Shown here in pieces: positions 20,999 through 32,516 of a DNA stretch of 36,823 nt. Position 1 is the first letter of the stretch. Every line of letters starts with the position of its first letter. The DNA is taken from assembly GCA_015680685.1 (NCBI GenBank), contig MNCI01003410.1:196676-233498 (forward strand), read 5' to 3'. The notes below the pieces were generated by a model. The model saw only the letters and a program-made list of their open reading frames with translations, searched no databases and had not been told where the DNA came from. This DNA comes from Gnetum montanum. Its lineage: Eukaryota; Streptophyta; Gnetopsida; Gnetales; Gnetaceae. Made by a program: the position numbers and the translations under genes.

Positions 20999-23724
20999 TC
21001 ACACCATCCCTGGGGGCGGTGGTTTCGACGGGCCTTCTCTAGCCTCTGGCCCATGCATTGGTGGTGGCACGGATGACGGTTTTCCTGCAGTAGCTGCAAC
21101 TTCTAGAGGCAGCTAGAAAGCCTCCAAGAGAGCCCTCATCTTTTCTTCTTTACTTCTAGAGGTGTTCACAGTCTAGGCAACTTCTCCAATGTGGGCTGGA
21201 ACTGGAACTTCCCAAGGACATGGTAGCACTAGAAAGAGTTCTTTGAGGTTGACAAACCAGGCTACGAACTGCTTTCATTCGATGTCGAACGCTCAGATTG
21301 ATGCCTGCAACCACTGGTAGTCATTCATCCTATAGGCTAGGTTCTCCGCAATTGTATGTTGTCCTTCCAAGCATGTGTAGAGAACCTCGAGTTCCGCATT
21401 TTCCATTTCCAGCTTCTACTTTGTTGCTTTTTGCGCCTGAAACTCTCCCTTGTATAGGGAATATGAGGCGGCCATTTGTTTTTCCAATTCTAACCGCAGT
21501 CTTCCAGCTATGAGCATAGCCAGGTTTACATAATGAAGGTTGGCAAGCTCCATATATTCTGTCATCTCCTTAATCTGCAGCTCCTTGAGGTGGATTTCAA
21601 CTTGATTGAAGTCATTCAACCCATCAAAGATAGGTTGTCGTACCTCACCTCCCTCTCGGAGCTGCTGGAGCACTTGGTTCATCTTAGCCTTGGCGACTTG
21701 AATATACTTTTCATTCACCTCCTTCCGCAACCCCACTTGATCCCTGTAATGATTTTTGATTTTTTCAAATTTTAGGGCCTCGTTCTTCCAAGCGGAAATT
21801 TCAATTGCAGACTTCTGTCGTAATGCCCAAACCAACATTACGTAGGTGATGAACCTCCGTGGTCAGTCAGACATTCTCCTAGCGAACCTCTGCCAAGTCC
21901 TTGTCTAAATGATATGCTCGAACATTTGCCAAGGACTTATCGAAAATCGCTGTCTCTCGCACATCCTCAATGATCTGAATTTTGAGTTGAAGCTATTGAA
22001 AAGCTTCATCTCTGGTGATTACACGATCGAGGATGGCTGGATCGGTAAGTTGGAATCTTAATTGGGCTACTTCCGTTGCCAAGCGTTGACAAGCAACTTC
22101 AGCAGCTTCAAGTTGCCCTTCCAAAATGAGGCTCTTACCCCTTGTCGAGAGCAGCTCCGACTGGGTTGCAGTAATGTTTTCCAGAAGGTTGAAGACATCC
22201 AGTAGCGGTTGCTCGATTCGCACCAGTCGGTCCAACAACTCCTCGTGTTGGGCTACATCAATCTTGCTACACGAAGTTTCGACAGATGCCTGTAGATCTT
22301 GTAGTCCATGAACGTTCGATACAAGTGCTGCTAGTGCATTCAGGGTTCTAGCAATTGTGTCAGCAACCACTTCGGCCGTAGTCTCCTATCCTTGGTGCTA
22401 CATCACCAGGACTGTTGCCCCTTGACCATCCTCCAACTGTACCGAGAAGGTAGCAACATTCCCAGAAATTTCAGGAAATAACTATTGTGTGGACACTGTT
22501 ACCTCTCAGACACTACGATCTGTTCAAGCAGGCACTTGCATTTGAGCTACAGAGAACATCAACCATGCCCTTTTAAGCATGCTAATTGATCGAGCCACTT
22601 GCTCAAGGTGGCTCATTGTAGGGCAATAGATCGAAGGGTATTCTCCTCCACCAGTCTTGCCAGATTGCTCTTGGTAGATCAAGAGCATTTCCCAAATTTC
22701 ACGAATGTGTTCTACTATGGTTTGCGAACTCGGTTGTGTTGGTTGTGCAGGTGGTAGAGGTGGTTGTTGCTCCTCCTCTGTCTATGTGGTGGCAGGAGTC
22801 TTATCCTTCATCATTTCCTATTAAGAGGAAATTGGGACATGTCGGATTACATCATTGGAGTACTGTGCTATCCCTGCCCATTTGCACAACTTTCGGATCA
22901 GGCAGGGAAAGGGGAGAGCTTGTCTTCCACGTTCGTTCTCAGCGAACCTCTTTTCAATCTCCAAAAACAACAGCTGTGGAAAACTCATTGGGAATTTCCC
23001 ACTCAAGGCGGCACATGCACGAGCAGAGAAGCCTGTGATTTTGCTAGGTCTTCTAGTTGGATTCAAGTGGTAAGACGTAATATTTGAATATATCCTCTCC
23101 ATCATGGTTAGAGAGCTGAATTCCTTGCCCTCTACCCCACAGCATCATTTGGTCCATTCTGCCTTTACCTCTGGGTTAGCCTGCTTTGGAATTTTCACCA
23201 CATCCACCCCTGTCTCGGGCAACCCTAGAGCCTATGCTATCACCTCCGAAGAGTAAGAGACATAAATGTCTTTCATTCTTACTCTAGACCCTGGTTGCTA
23301 ATTTGTCTAGAAGAGATAGGTCTCTCCTAAGTACCATTCACCACTAGTTGTGATGATTGGCCACATTGGAGAGTTTTGCAGTTGGAGCCTCACTTCTTCT
23401 GGTGTGTTCTCGAGGAATGGTCCAAAGTTTAGCTCTTGAAGGACCATTTGCTACATCTCGCACGACGTGATAGCATCAAGACAGGCTTGGGTCAGGGTGA
23501 CCTCAAGCTGTGGTGCTATCCCAAGATTCTCATCCCCTTGTGATTGCTCGTAGAGAATCTCCTCTTCAGGAATCTGATGGACACATTCCACGTCAGGTCC
23601 TTCACAGAAAGGGCCAATTGCATGAGAGCCCTCCGTGTGCTCTAGTGATTGCGTGCCTCATCCCCTTCCTGTGCGTGGACACTTGTCCCTCGGTTGTGAT
23701 GGTCCTTCACCCCTTGGGTGCCAT
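20999..23724 (-). pseudogene. Element A: extra ORF in env position, decayed
   Basis: ATG at 23,724 (MAPKG) directly follows the acceptor GATTGTAG. Better pieces: 23,105-22,821, with the globular motif ALPFPCLIRKLCKWAGI; 22,370-21,993, with VRIEQPLLDVFNLLENI; and 21,838-21,416, coiled coil with MEYMELANLHYVNLAML-like sequence. The tail ends PPPPGMV then TGA at 20,999. At least two frameshifts and several stops. It is homologous to the B, C and D proteins. The LPFPCLI..LC..AG block resembles, from memory, the 'putative plant transposon protein' domain seen in Athila-type elements. Its position between integrase and 3' LTR is that of env-like genes, but I see no transmembrane segment or signal peptide. 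Confidence 0.75.
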
Positions 23725-23925
23725 CTACAATCAAACATAACCACCCATTAGACTGTGCATAAGTAGCTCAAGATGACCCTTATACACCTTCTCAGGTTGA
23801 CTAAGTTATGTTGTTGGCACAACCATTTCTTTAAGTCTCCCGAAGTGTTAATATATGGGTTAGAGCCAAAATTTTCATAATTAACTAACTGATTAATTAA
23901 TTAATTAATTACACATAGGCATCAT

Positions 23926-23951
23926 CCCCCCCCCCCCCCCCCCCCCCCCCC
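23926..23951 (-). repeat. 26-base C run (G run in element sense), second polypurine-like tract
   Basis: In A's sense a run of 26 G follows TTAGTCGT, matching TTTAGTCGTGGGGGA in element B (36,773-36,790). It lies about 200 bp upstream of the extra ORF's ATG, inside the proposed 5' intron. It may be an expanded polypurine tract. An AATT microsatellite (about 23,892-23,911) adjoins it. Confidence 0.6.
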
Positions 23952-24109
23952 ACGACTAAGAGCATACCTTTGGTTGTTTAAAAGGATAAGGATCAGTTAA
24001 GGCGGACACGCGATGGAAGGTAGGTGCATTGGGAAGGCTTAGGTAAAAAAAATGGCAAAATCTCCCCTCTCTTCAGATTCCAAATGATGAAAATTTCAAA
24101 GCACAGCGG

Positions 24110-24202
24110 GTGTATATATAGGGATTAGGTGTTGCATCGATGGGGCCGCATATACGCAACCATGTATACGCAGGGGGCTACGTATACGGGGCCCCGTATA
24201 CG
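24110..24202 (-). promoter_or_regulatory. Element A: putative promoter of the extra ORF with palindrome cluster
   Basis: In the minus sense CCTATATATACACCC (24,111-24,123) is a TATA-like box about 390 bp before the ATG. A candidate donor CAAAG/GTATGC at about 23,975 would pair with the acceptor at 23,725. Upstream of the box lies a cluster of TATACGC words: CATATACGCA at 24,149-24,158 (an exact 10-mer also in A's LTR at 20,704-20,713) and a perfect 22-bp palindrome at 24,181-24,202 with half-site CGTATACGGGG. Promoter use is inferred. Confidence 0.45.
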
Positions 24203-25793
24203 CAGGGGTGTGCACTCATTGACCAACGTTGACCAACCTGAAAAAAAACTGAAATGATGAATTTGAAACGCAAAATTGGAGTACTTGAAGCACGCGAGAG
24301 GCTCGGACATGGTGGAGGACATGAGGAGGGAAATCAGGACTCGAAAAAGAGTCAAAAGTAGGAGAACGTGACTCAAAAGAACTCTACGGGGAAGAAATCA
24401 AGCGATGGATGGCGTGAAAACAAGCCACCAACCAACCCCAAGGATGAGAGACTAATGAACGGAACCAAGAATATGCAAGTAGGTCCTCCCCATAGCAGGC
24501 GACAACCTTTGTAGCCCTTGCATATCCCCAACACTGGGGTCCATGGGCCTCAGTGCTTAAGGAATGACAAATGTAAGTTAAGACTTCCATCCAGGAGAGC
24601 CTGTCTAAGCATGAGAAGATCATGAGAGATGCGACAGACAATCAGGTCATAAAATTGGTAGTGGGATGAGGGAGGGAGAGAAGTGGGTGAGAGAGATAGA
24701 GATGAGCTGTAGATGTCCAACGATAGGTTCCATGAAACCCCCACGTGAAGCTATGGTTAAGTGACCCGATAGAACCTTTTCCAAGTTCAGACCCAAAACC
24801 AACCACCTCCAATGACATCGCAGCAACACACGAAGACTCGTCCTGCCCCCAAGTGGTTAGGAATGCACTCACAGAGAACCAACACTCCAACAAACATGAG
24901 AGGGAGGAAGCAAAACAAGACCAAGTCAGAGGGGACAAAAGAAGTTCCATAATAAGGGATGTGCTTTGAATTCCCACATGGTAAGGATTTTAGCCTTGTG
25001 TTTTCTTTTGGTTTTCAATTTGTGGGAACCACACCATGTGAAGACCCATGCTTGTGTGCATGCATCTGACTAAGGGATGTGCTTTGAATCCTCATGATTT
25101 TTTTCATTTTTTTCGATTTTTGATGAGGACCACACCATGCAAGGTCAAAGTGCCAAGGAGCTTCCTTGTAGCGAAGAATTTGGAGTGGTAAGGAATCCAT
25201 AAGGGCACTCGTGCCACCCAAGGATAGAAGAGGACTACGAACGTTGCATTCCCCTTGAAGTCACATCCTATGCAAACCATTGGGTCATCCTCAAGTCCAA
25301 AAACTACACAAGTCACACATTAATTAAAATGTTTTCTTTAAAATGAACTGGGGTTGCATAATCCCGATGGTACGAAAACCACAGAGTGGATGAATGGGTG
25401 AATGACGTGGACCCACTACTGATATTATGAGGTGAAAGTAACTGCAAAAACCAAGAACAACCATGCAAGGGCAAGATTGGGGTAAAAGGTAGGCCATTCC
25501 TCGTGACCCATCGCAACGAAAACCATCCGTGCCAACCTAACAACAATAAGACGATTTGTTAGCGGCAACAAAAGCGAAAATGAGACAACAAACAAAGCAA
25601 AGGAAAAATAATGAAAATAGTTAAAGAAAGGAAAATTGTAGCAAGAATAGCAAACATAGTAACAATGTTGAGAAACAAAAATTTGTAAAAACAAAAATAC
25701 AAAAAGTGAGGGGCGAAGGGGAATGGATCAGCATGGAAAACGGTCTCCCCCATTACTGGGTGGAAAGGAGGAGACTCGAAATATGGAGCGAGG
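24203..25793. other. Element A: non-coding spacer after integrase
   Basis: No recognisable protein on either strand; several long open frames exist but none resembles a family I know. It contains an imperfect direct duplication: GGGATGTGCTTTGAAT at about 24,957 and 25,076, each followed by a T-rich stretch and ACCACACCATG. This is probably the pol-to-extra-ORF spacer, or it contains a small insertion. Confidence 0.4.
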
Positions 25794-26990
25794 CTATCCT
25801 GGTGATGACAAGGTAGTTGCATTGGTTGAGTGAAGTTCATGAAAAGGTTTTAGTTGTTGGCAGTTGACTAACTGCATTTTGGTGGGGTCCTCAGGTTTGT
25901 GGATAAGCAACGCCCTGAATGGGAAGGTTTCAGAGATAATGTAAGGTCCTTCCCACAGTGTTTGAAATTTGGTCGATTAAGATACATGTGAGGGGTTCCC
26001 ATACAACACCTTGTCTCCACATCTAAATGTGACCTTCCGAATCCTAAGATCATGTCATTTTTTGTTGTAGGCCTTGTGGATCTCATTGGAAGATAGGGCC
26101 ACTAAGCGATTTTCATCTAGCAGACTTAAATTGATAAGTTGTTCACATTGTGCTAGTAGGAGGTCAAGGCCAAAGTCATTGGCTGTGGATAGTGTGGGGA
26201 GTTCAGCCTGAATTGGAAGTGTTGGTAACTTTCTGTACACTAACTCATAGGGAGAGTACCCTACAGGAAGTTTCCAAGTGGAGCGATAGGCCCATAGGGC
26301 ATTGTTAAGCTTTGTACTCCAATCCCTCCTATATTTGCTGATGGTTCAGGTAAGGATCTTCGTGATCTCCCTATTGGTGACTTCGGCCTGCCCGTTGGCC
26401 TGGGGGTGATAGGGTGTTGTAAATTTATGGATGACCCCCAAGTGTTGCATGAGTTTCCAAAAAGTAACACCTGTGAAATGAGTTTCATTATTAGAAATGA
26501 GTGCACGTGGCACTCCAAACCTGCTAACGATTTGTTGCTGGACAAATCGTGCGGCGGTGTTGGAAGAACAATCGACGATGGCCACTGCTTCTGCCCACTT
26601 TGTATAGTAGTCCATAGCTACGATGATGTATGTCTTTCTATTTGACAAGGGTGTGATGGGCCCCATGAATTCGATGCCCCAGATGTTCAAAGGCTCCAAT
26701 GGCTGAATCCACTGTTGAGGTCCCTCCAACCATGCTGACATCCCACCATCTTTTTGGCATCGTTCGTAGGAGCGGGTGAACCACTATGCATCCCTAAAAA
26801 TTATGGGCCAGTAATATCCTGTAAGCAAGATCTTAATGGTTGTGCGGCGTCCAGCATAGTGGGCCCCACAAGGACCCTCATGAGCATCTTGGAGGATGCG
26901 CAGTGTATCGTCATCAAGGACACACCATCGAAATAGGCCATCTGCGCATACCTTATAAAGGTGGCCATTGATTTTCATGAAACGCTTGGC
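25794..26990 (-). pseudogene. Element A: integrase
   Basis: Order in the minus sense: zinc-binding region (LRILQDAHEGPCGAHYAG, then SYERCQKDGG), catalytic core (NIWGIEFMGPI, RALISNNETHF, HPQANGQAEVTNREI), then a C-terminal module with GDKVLYGN and LWEGPYIISETFPF, ending at TAG 25,794. Damage is visible: the first Cys of the zinc CxxC is Tyr, the first catalytic Asp (usual GIDFMGP) is Glu, and the second (usual ISDNGTHF) is Asn with Gly to Glu beside it. The catalytic Glu remains. The enzyme would be inactive. The fold would insert cDNA into chromosomes. The Athila assignment rests on motif recall. Confidence 0.85.
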
Positions 26991-27011
26991 CTTATGGAGA
27001 AACTATTGTTT

Positions 27012-28663
27012 CTACTGATGTTTCCACTCCTTTGGCAACTCCTGGGTTGTGAGGTAGGTGAGGATGCAATTGAACCAAGGGGATTCCTTGGATACTTGTG
27101 GGTCAATGGCACCTGCGAAGAGGAGTTCATCTGGAAATTGATCGAAGAGGGGCTCCTCCTCTTCTGTGTCATCCCATTGTAACCGAGACAAGTGGTCGGC
27201 TACCACATTCTCGATCCCCTTTCTATCTACCATGGTGAGATCAAACTCTTGAAGAATCACCAATCACTCCATGATGCGGGGGCTCACCATTGGCTTGTTC
27301 ATCAGGAATCGAATAGCACTATGGTCAGTATGCACAAACACCTGGTATTCGAGCACATAGTGTTGGAATTTATCCAAGGCGAACACCACCGCTATCAACT
27401 CCTTCTCGGTGGTGGTGTAGTTAAGCTGAGCACCCACAATGCTACGGCTTGCACAGTGGATATAGTATGGACGTTTCTAATCGTCACACTATGTAAGCAC
27501 GGCTGCCAAGGTGTAATTAGATGCATCTGTCATGATGTGAAGGGCCTGGACCAATCAGGTGCTCGTAGAACTGGAGTTTCTACGAGTTTCTATTTAAGAA
27601 ATTGGAATGCAAATTCACATTCCTTGGTCCAGATGAATGAAGCATCCTTCTTTGTAAGTTCTACCAATAGCTTGGCGATCTTCGAGAAGATTTAATGAAG
27701 CACTGGTAGTAACCAATGTGGCCAAGGAATGACCAAACATCTTTTATGGTGCTTGGTTAGCGGGTGATTCCTTGGATGACCCTGATCTTTTCAAGGTCCA
27801 CACTAATCCCTGTCTGTGAGATGCGAAGCCCCAGTACAATGCCTTCTTGGACAATCAAATGGCTTTTTTGCCAATTGAGCCACATATTTGTGTCTACACA
27901 CATTTTTAGAACCTGCTCAAGATGGTCCAAGGCTTGCTTGAATGTGGCCCCATAGGTAGAGAAGTCATCCATGAAGACTTCTACCCCATTGCCGATTTAT
28001 TGTTGGAAGATGCTTAGGACAAGGTGTTGGAATGTAGCAGGCGCATTACATGGGCCAAAGGGCATCTTCTGGTATGCGAAAGTCCCCCATGAACTTGTGA
28101 ATGTTGTTTTGGCCTGATCCTCGGGTGCTATTTGGATTTGGTTATAACCACTATAACCATCCAAAAAGCTGTAATAGCGATGCCCTATGATGGTGTCCAA
28201 CACCTAGTCCACAAATGGGAGTGAGAAGTGGCCCTTGAAGGTAGCTATGTTAAGCAACTGGAAATCAATACAGACCCTCCATTTGCCACCTTTCTTTGAC
28301 ACAATAACGAGTGGGCTGGCCCATTCGCTATCGGCAATAGAATAGATGAACCCTGCCTTTAGCAATTGTTCAATTTCATCCTTTACGACCTGCTTCAGTT
28401 TGGGATTCAATCGTCTTTGTGGCTATCATCGTGGCTTCATGGAAGGGTCAATATAGATCCGATGCTAGCAGACCCTAGGATCAACTCCAGTCAACTTAGG
28501 ATATGACCATGTAAACAAAGAAACCCATTTTTTTACTACCTTCAACAATCTCTTCTTCTGTTCAGGAGCAAAGGTGGCATTGATAATTACCGGCTTTCCA
28601 TTTTGCAAAAATGCATATTCCAAGTGAGCCGGTAAAGACTTTAGCTCCAGGGGCTATTGTTTG
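27012..28663 (-). pseudogene. Element A: reverse transcriptase and RNase H
   Basis: It begins at about 28,663 with the linker ELKSLPAHLEYAFLQNGKPV, then RT: PQRRLNPKLKQVVKDEI, WASPLVIVSKKGGKWRVCID, YSFLDGYSGYNQIQIAPED, MPFGPCNAPATFQ and the catalytic VFMDDFSTYG (usual YMDD). RNase H follows with TDASNYTLAAVLT, TTEKELIAVVFALD and FVHTDHSAIRFL, so its Asp-Glu-Asp residues are present, then LQEFDLTMVDRKGIENVVAD. Stops include TAG at about 28,205 and a frameshift near 27,560. The gene would copy RNA to DNA in the particle. The lineage looks Athila-like. Confidence 0.9.
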
Positions 28664-28905
28664 AAGCTCTCAAGGATTTGCAGCTTCCCCTAGTCATCAT
28701 GGTCATCAACAGTGGAGACCTGTTGATGAACCTCTTCCATTTTGTTCATGCTTTCAACATAGGCTTGCACAAGCCCCTCAGACAGTTCCATGTATAATGT
28801 GCTGCTAGTAGGATCAGCTATCAGCCATTGGGTGCCCTCTTGGTTAGTGGCTGTTGTGTACAGGCGCTATTGAACAGGTGATTCCTCGGTACACCGATTG
28901 CATGC

Positions 28906-29350
28906 TTAAATGGATATCCGCTTAGCGGACCATAACTGTTGCACACAGTTGCACCCTGATTCACTGTACATGATGCATGGAACGTGCTTCTTCTCGATCT
29001 TCCCAAAAGGATTTTCTTTTGAAATTTTAAGGGATAGATCTTGGACTCCTAGTTGTGCGTCCACCATGCTTAGCCAGCCTCTTCCCATGATGATTGGGAA
29101 ATTCCCCTTGCATTTCTCCACATGGATGACTAGGAAATTAGTAGGATAGGACCACCCACAAACGGTGGTCATAATGTGCTCCACCAATCCCAAGGGAACA
29201 GTGATGGACTGGTCTGCTAACTCGAGTCGGATGTTGCTCTTCTTTAGTGGGGGCAAGTTCTAGTTCTTGTACATGTCATGAGAGATCAAATTAACCCTTG
29301 ATCCCGAGTCCAGAAGAGCTTTGCATGGCTCATTCCCTACCACTTGAAGA
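28906..29350 (-). pseudogene. Element A: aspartic protease
   Basis: The active site reads KALLDSGSRVNLISHDMY (D-S-G at about 29,315), followed after one TAG by LELADQSITVPLGLVEHI, NFLVIHVEKCKGNFPIIMGR and GWLSMVDAQLGVQDLSLKI. This is the usual order for an Athila-type protease, with the flap-distal I-I-M-G-R in place of I-I-L-G-R. The domain is open from 29,256 to 28,906. It sits between gag and RT on the same strand, as expected for a gag-pro-pol polyprotein. Confidence 0.8.
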
Positions 29351-30108
29351 TAGATGAGGGGGCTTCTCGAATGAGTCAATTTCCAGGGAAGATGACTTGC
29401 TTTGATCTAGTTGGTCATAGCATGTTTGAGCATGACCGTCTAGACGTTGGAGTGTGGTTGGCTTGAGGACTACTTAGGGGGTGGAATAGTGGAGGCACTG
29501 GCCATAGGTGGAGGTGAGGGTATCTTAAAATTATTGGGTCAAAAAAAGGATGTTTTCATGGCTTGGGTTCTAGTCCACTCAGCTGAGGTGCCAGTTGTAA
29601 GTTAACAACCCTTGTAGCGTTTCATTACTGCGACTATGGTTGTGTTTCTCCCTGCATCGATGGAGCAGGTGGCAGCTGAGTGGAATGTTGTGGAGGGGTG
29701 GTAGGAGAAGGTGATGGAGGATAGAAGAGATGTGGTTTTTCCCCCCTAGGTGATGGAGATTGAGGTTGGAAATATTCCGGGGGTGGTAATGACTTTGAAA
29801 GGCCGCATGATTAGAAGAGTCTCGTGGAGAGACTCGTTGCTGAACGTAGTATCCATAGGAATCTAGCTGTTTGTAAGGGTACTTCTGCCTTGGAGGTGGC
29901 ATCCCCCATGCTTGTGGGTGCTACCACTGCTAAAAGTANATTTGTAAGGGTACTTCTGCCTTGGAGGTGGCATCCCCCATGCTTGTGGGAGCTACCACTG
30001 CTAAAAGTATTCGTACAGTTGTGGTGGCGTTCCACTAGGATAGTATCCCTCCTGCTACTAGTGGAACCACCTGGAATCGCCTTGTGGATAAGGCAACCTT
30101 CGAGGTGT
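29351..30108 (-). pseudogene. Element A: gag-protease linker, with N-joined duplication
   Basis: A Pro/His/Tyr-rich, low-complexity segment in the minus sense, broken in frame. It holds the 69-bp duplication 29,870-29,938 / 29,941-30,009 around the N at 29,939 (period 71 bp, one mismatch), which by itself shifts the frame and is probably an assembly join. Confidence 0.55.
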
Positions 30109-31956
30109 TTATCGTTGTGCCAAGCGAGGGTTTAATGTGTACACCCTAGACTCTAGAAGATTTGACACCACAGGACAACATCCCTTAGGATGTTCATATT
30201 GGCATATGCCACATTCATCATCCTCCTTGGTGTTAGAGTCTACAACCTTCTCTGCTACAACAACTTTGCCCTTACCCTTATGTTGGGCATGTTCAGCTTC
30301 CTTCTTCCTACGCCGATCGTGGTCATTACCTTGTTCTCTGGACTCTTCTGCAATTTTCAGCATACTTTAGAATTTTTCGTTCAAAGAGTCCCACATCTTA
30401 TCCACCTTTGCCAATATTTCAGATGTAAACTTTTGTAATGGTAAAGTCTTTCGATTCACCGTTGCTTCCAGTGGTGATTCCTCCTCTTCGTCACAAAAAT
30501 GGACTTCTCTTTTTCTAAGGGAACGATCCTGGTTGAATTCCTCTACACTCTCCTTTTTTCTAAGTTCCCCTTCCTCTTTGGCCACCTGTTCAATGAGGCG
30601 CTGCAGCTGATGGGCCCTTAGTTCTGCCAGTCGTCCCTGGGCGTACACGCCAAGGGTCTTTTGCATTTCAAAGCGGAGTCCATCAATGATGTGGCAAAGC
30701 TATGCCTACTAAGAGTAACCATGACCAGGGCACCGATGTAATAATGAGTAGTACCTGCTCATGGCGGCATCCAAGGGTTCATGATTCCCTTGCTTCCAAC
30801 CTTGGATCTGCAATCTCAGATTCACCACTCTAGAGTACGTTTGATACTTGTCATTAAAAATTTCAAGCATCGTACTCCATCTTCTAATTGATTCTGGTTC
30901 TAAAGATCGGTACCAACTTTCAGCTTCCTTAATGAGTGTGCGAGGGAACAACTTTAGCTTCTACCAATCATTGTCAATGTTCTATAGGGTGCAGGCATCA
31001 TGAAATGCCTGCAGGTGAGTCTGCAAATCGCAGTTGTATCACCCTTCAAATCTGAGAATGTTGTTCATATCAACGTGCTTGATCCAACTATCCTTTATGT
31101 GCCTACTAGGAATTTGAACTACCTCGGTGATTTGGAGCATGCTCCGAGTAGCCAACAACGGCTCATCTGAATCATAGTCCTGCTGAGGATCATGATGTCT
31201 ATGACGATTCCAGCTACCCCTCCTTTCATGATGGCAAGCATCGCGCGATTGGTCACGTGTTTCCTCATGTTGCTCCTTTTGAACCTTTTTACCATCATCC
31301 TTTCGCTCCTTCCAATCCTAGTTATGCTCAGAGCCTGAGTTGGATGAAGGTATAGGAGAGCACGAGGATGGAGAAGAAGGAGAGGTATCGCCACCGCTCC
31401 GGTGTCGATCTCCCCCTCTACCCTGATGACAGCCTTGATCATCCTGCCCAGCCTTGCTACGTGACCCTCCATCCCCTTGAGGATCTTGGTCACTTAGAGG
31501 CTTGTTCTGAATGATGGACTGGAGGATCTACTACCCCAAGGAAAGTTTGGTCAAATGGGTATCATGAAAGATGGGATCTCCATCGTCCTGCAGCCCTTGC
31601 GAGAATAAGGGGTTACTGAATTATTTCTCCTTCTGATGTTCATATCTATCCACCTGCTGCTAGTCTCATGCTCATTGAGCCTCGGTGGGATGATAGTCTC
31701 GATAGTCATGTTCCTCCATGACATACTCTGCTCCACGGTCCTGGATGCTTAGTCTGCCAAGATTGTGATATAGCATCGCAGGAGCCGATCGGTCGGGCGG
31801 CAGCACGATGTTGCCCTCCATGTCCCGCCATCGTAGATACTCATCCTGATGTAGGATGAATGTGAAATCAGGGACATATTCATCGGGATGCTTGTATACC
31901 ACCTGACATTCTTGTGGCATCGGTGGGTTGGATACCTCTCTCCTGTGAGAAGACAT
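30109..31956 (-). pseudogene. gag: Element A: gag
   Basis: The likely start is ATG at 31,956 (MSSHRREVSNPPMPQECQ); an upstream in-frame ATG at 31,977 is possible. The capsid-like core is at 30,951-30,709, with LIKEAESWYRSLEPESIRRW and LDAAMSRYYSLLHRCPGHG, the usual gag pattern of Athila/gypsy elements. A charged segment (30,666-30,367) and a C-x2-C-x4-H nucleocapsid motif CGICQYEHPKGCCPV (about 30,213-30,169) follow. Several frameshifts and stops between 31,670 and 30,950. It would form the particle and bind RNA. Confidence 0.8.
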
Positions 31957-32103
31957 GTTGTATGTTAGATGATCCATGTAATCGATGTACCTTACTATTT
32001 ACTTTAATCCTCCTAGCATGCGTAAATGTTTCTATCCTGGGTCCGTTCCAACGACTTGAATGATAATTTCACTAAGGTTAGATGATGCATGTAAGACTAA
32101 CAG

Positions 32104-32121
32104 TCCCCGAAAATGGTGCCA
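32104..32121 (-). other. Element A: primer binding site (tRNA-Asp-like)
   Basis: The minus strand reads TGGCACCATTTTCGGGGA, one base after the LTR end. It matches 14 of 18 positions of TGGCGCCGTTGCCGGGGA, the complement of plant tRNA-Asp 3' end used by Athila elements (from memory). Two of the four mismatches are G-to-A and one C-to-T. Confidence 0.75.
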
Positions 32122-32122
32122 A

Positions 32123-32516
32123 TGATGAGCAGCTAGGTACCCCTACGCCCAACCATACGAATCATGGGCATTCACACACAACTCGGTCGAATTCCGTAGA
32201 TTGTAAGCACTTAACATTCATCAAAATCTAACCAACGAAACCTTGGGTTAGAACGGTCTTTGCCTTCCTAATCTCACTTGTGATGTTCTGTTAGCGATGG
32301 TCAAGTGAGATTAAGGATAATGATTTTTATAGCTTTTTACTTATCTTTTGGTGGCTAATTAAGGTATGAAAAGTAAGGAATAAACTATTATCTAATCTAT
32401 AATTATCCTAGCTTGTACTCTAACTATTCCTAGCATAAGTATCCGATCCCATCTTCCGAGCACATTCTGAACATCTCCTAACACTTCTAGATTACCAGAT
32501 GTTAAGCATCACTGGG
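32123..32516 (-). repeat. Element A: 5' LTR, interrupted
   Basis: It matches 19,847-20,243 of the 3' LTR nearly end to end, then stops at CACTGGG where element B's LTR starts. The remaining about 500 bp should lie beyond B. CTGGG at 32,512-32,516 is the predicted 5-bp target-site copy for B. Confidence 0.85.

Noticed and set aside
20999-23724. Envelope glycoprotein
   Set aside because: The position suits env, but the family shows no signal peptide, no transmembrane segment and a long cytosolic-type coiled coil.
24203-25793. Host gene between integrase and the extra ORF
   Set aside because: Several frames of 60-110 codons exist on the minus strand but none has a known motif, splice pattern or homology to other segments here.
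27192-27695. Plus-strand open frame of 167 codons
   Set aside because: It lies antisense to RNase H of element A, whose motifs (TDAS, EKE, HTDH) are clear on the minus strand; the plus frame has no recognisable domain.
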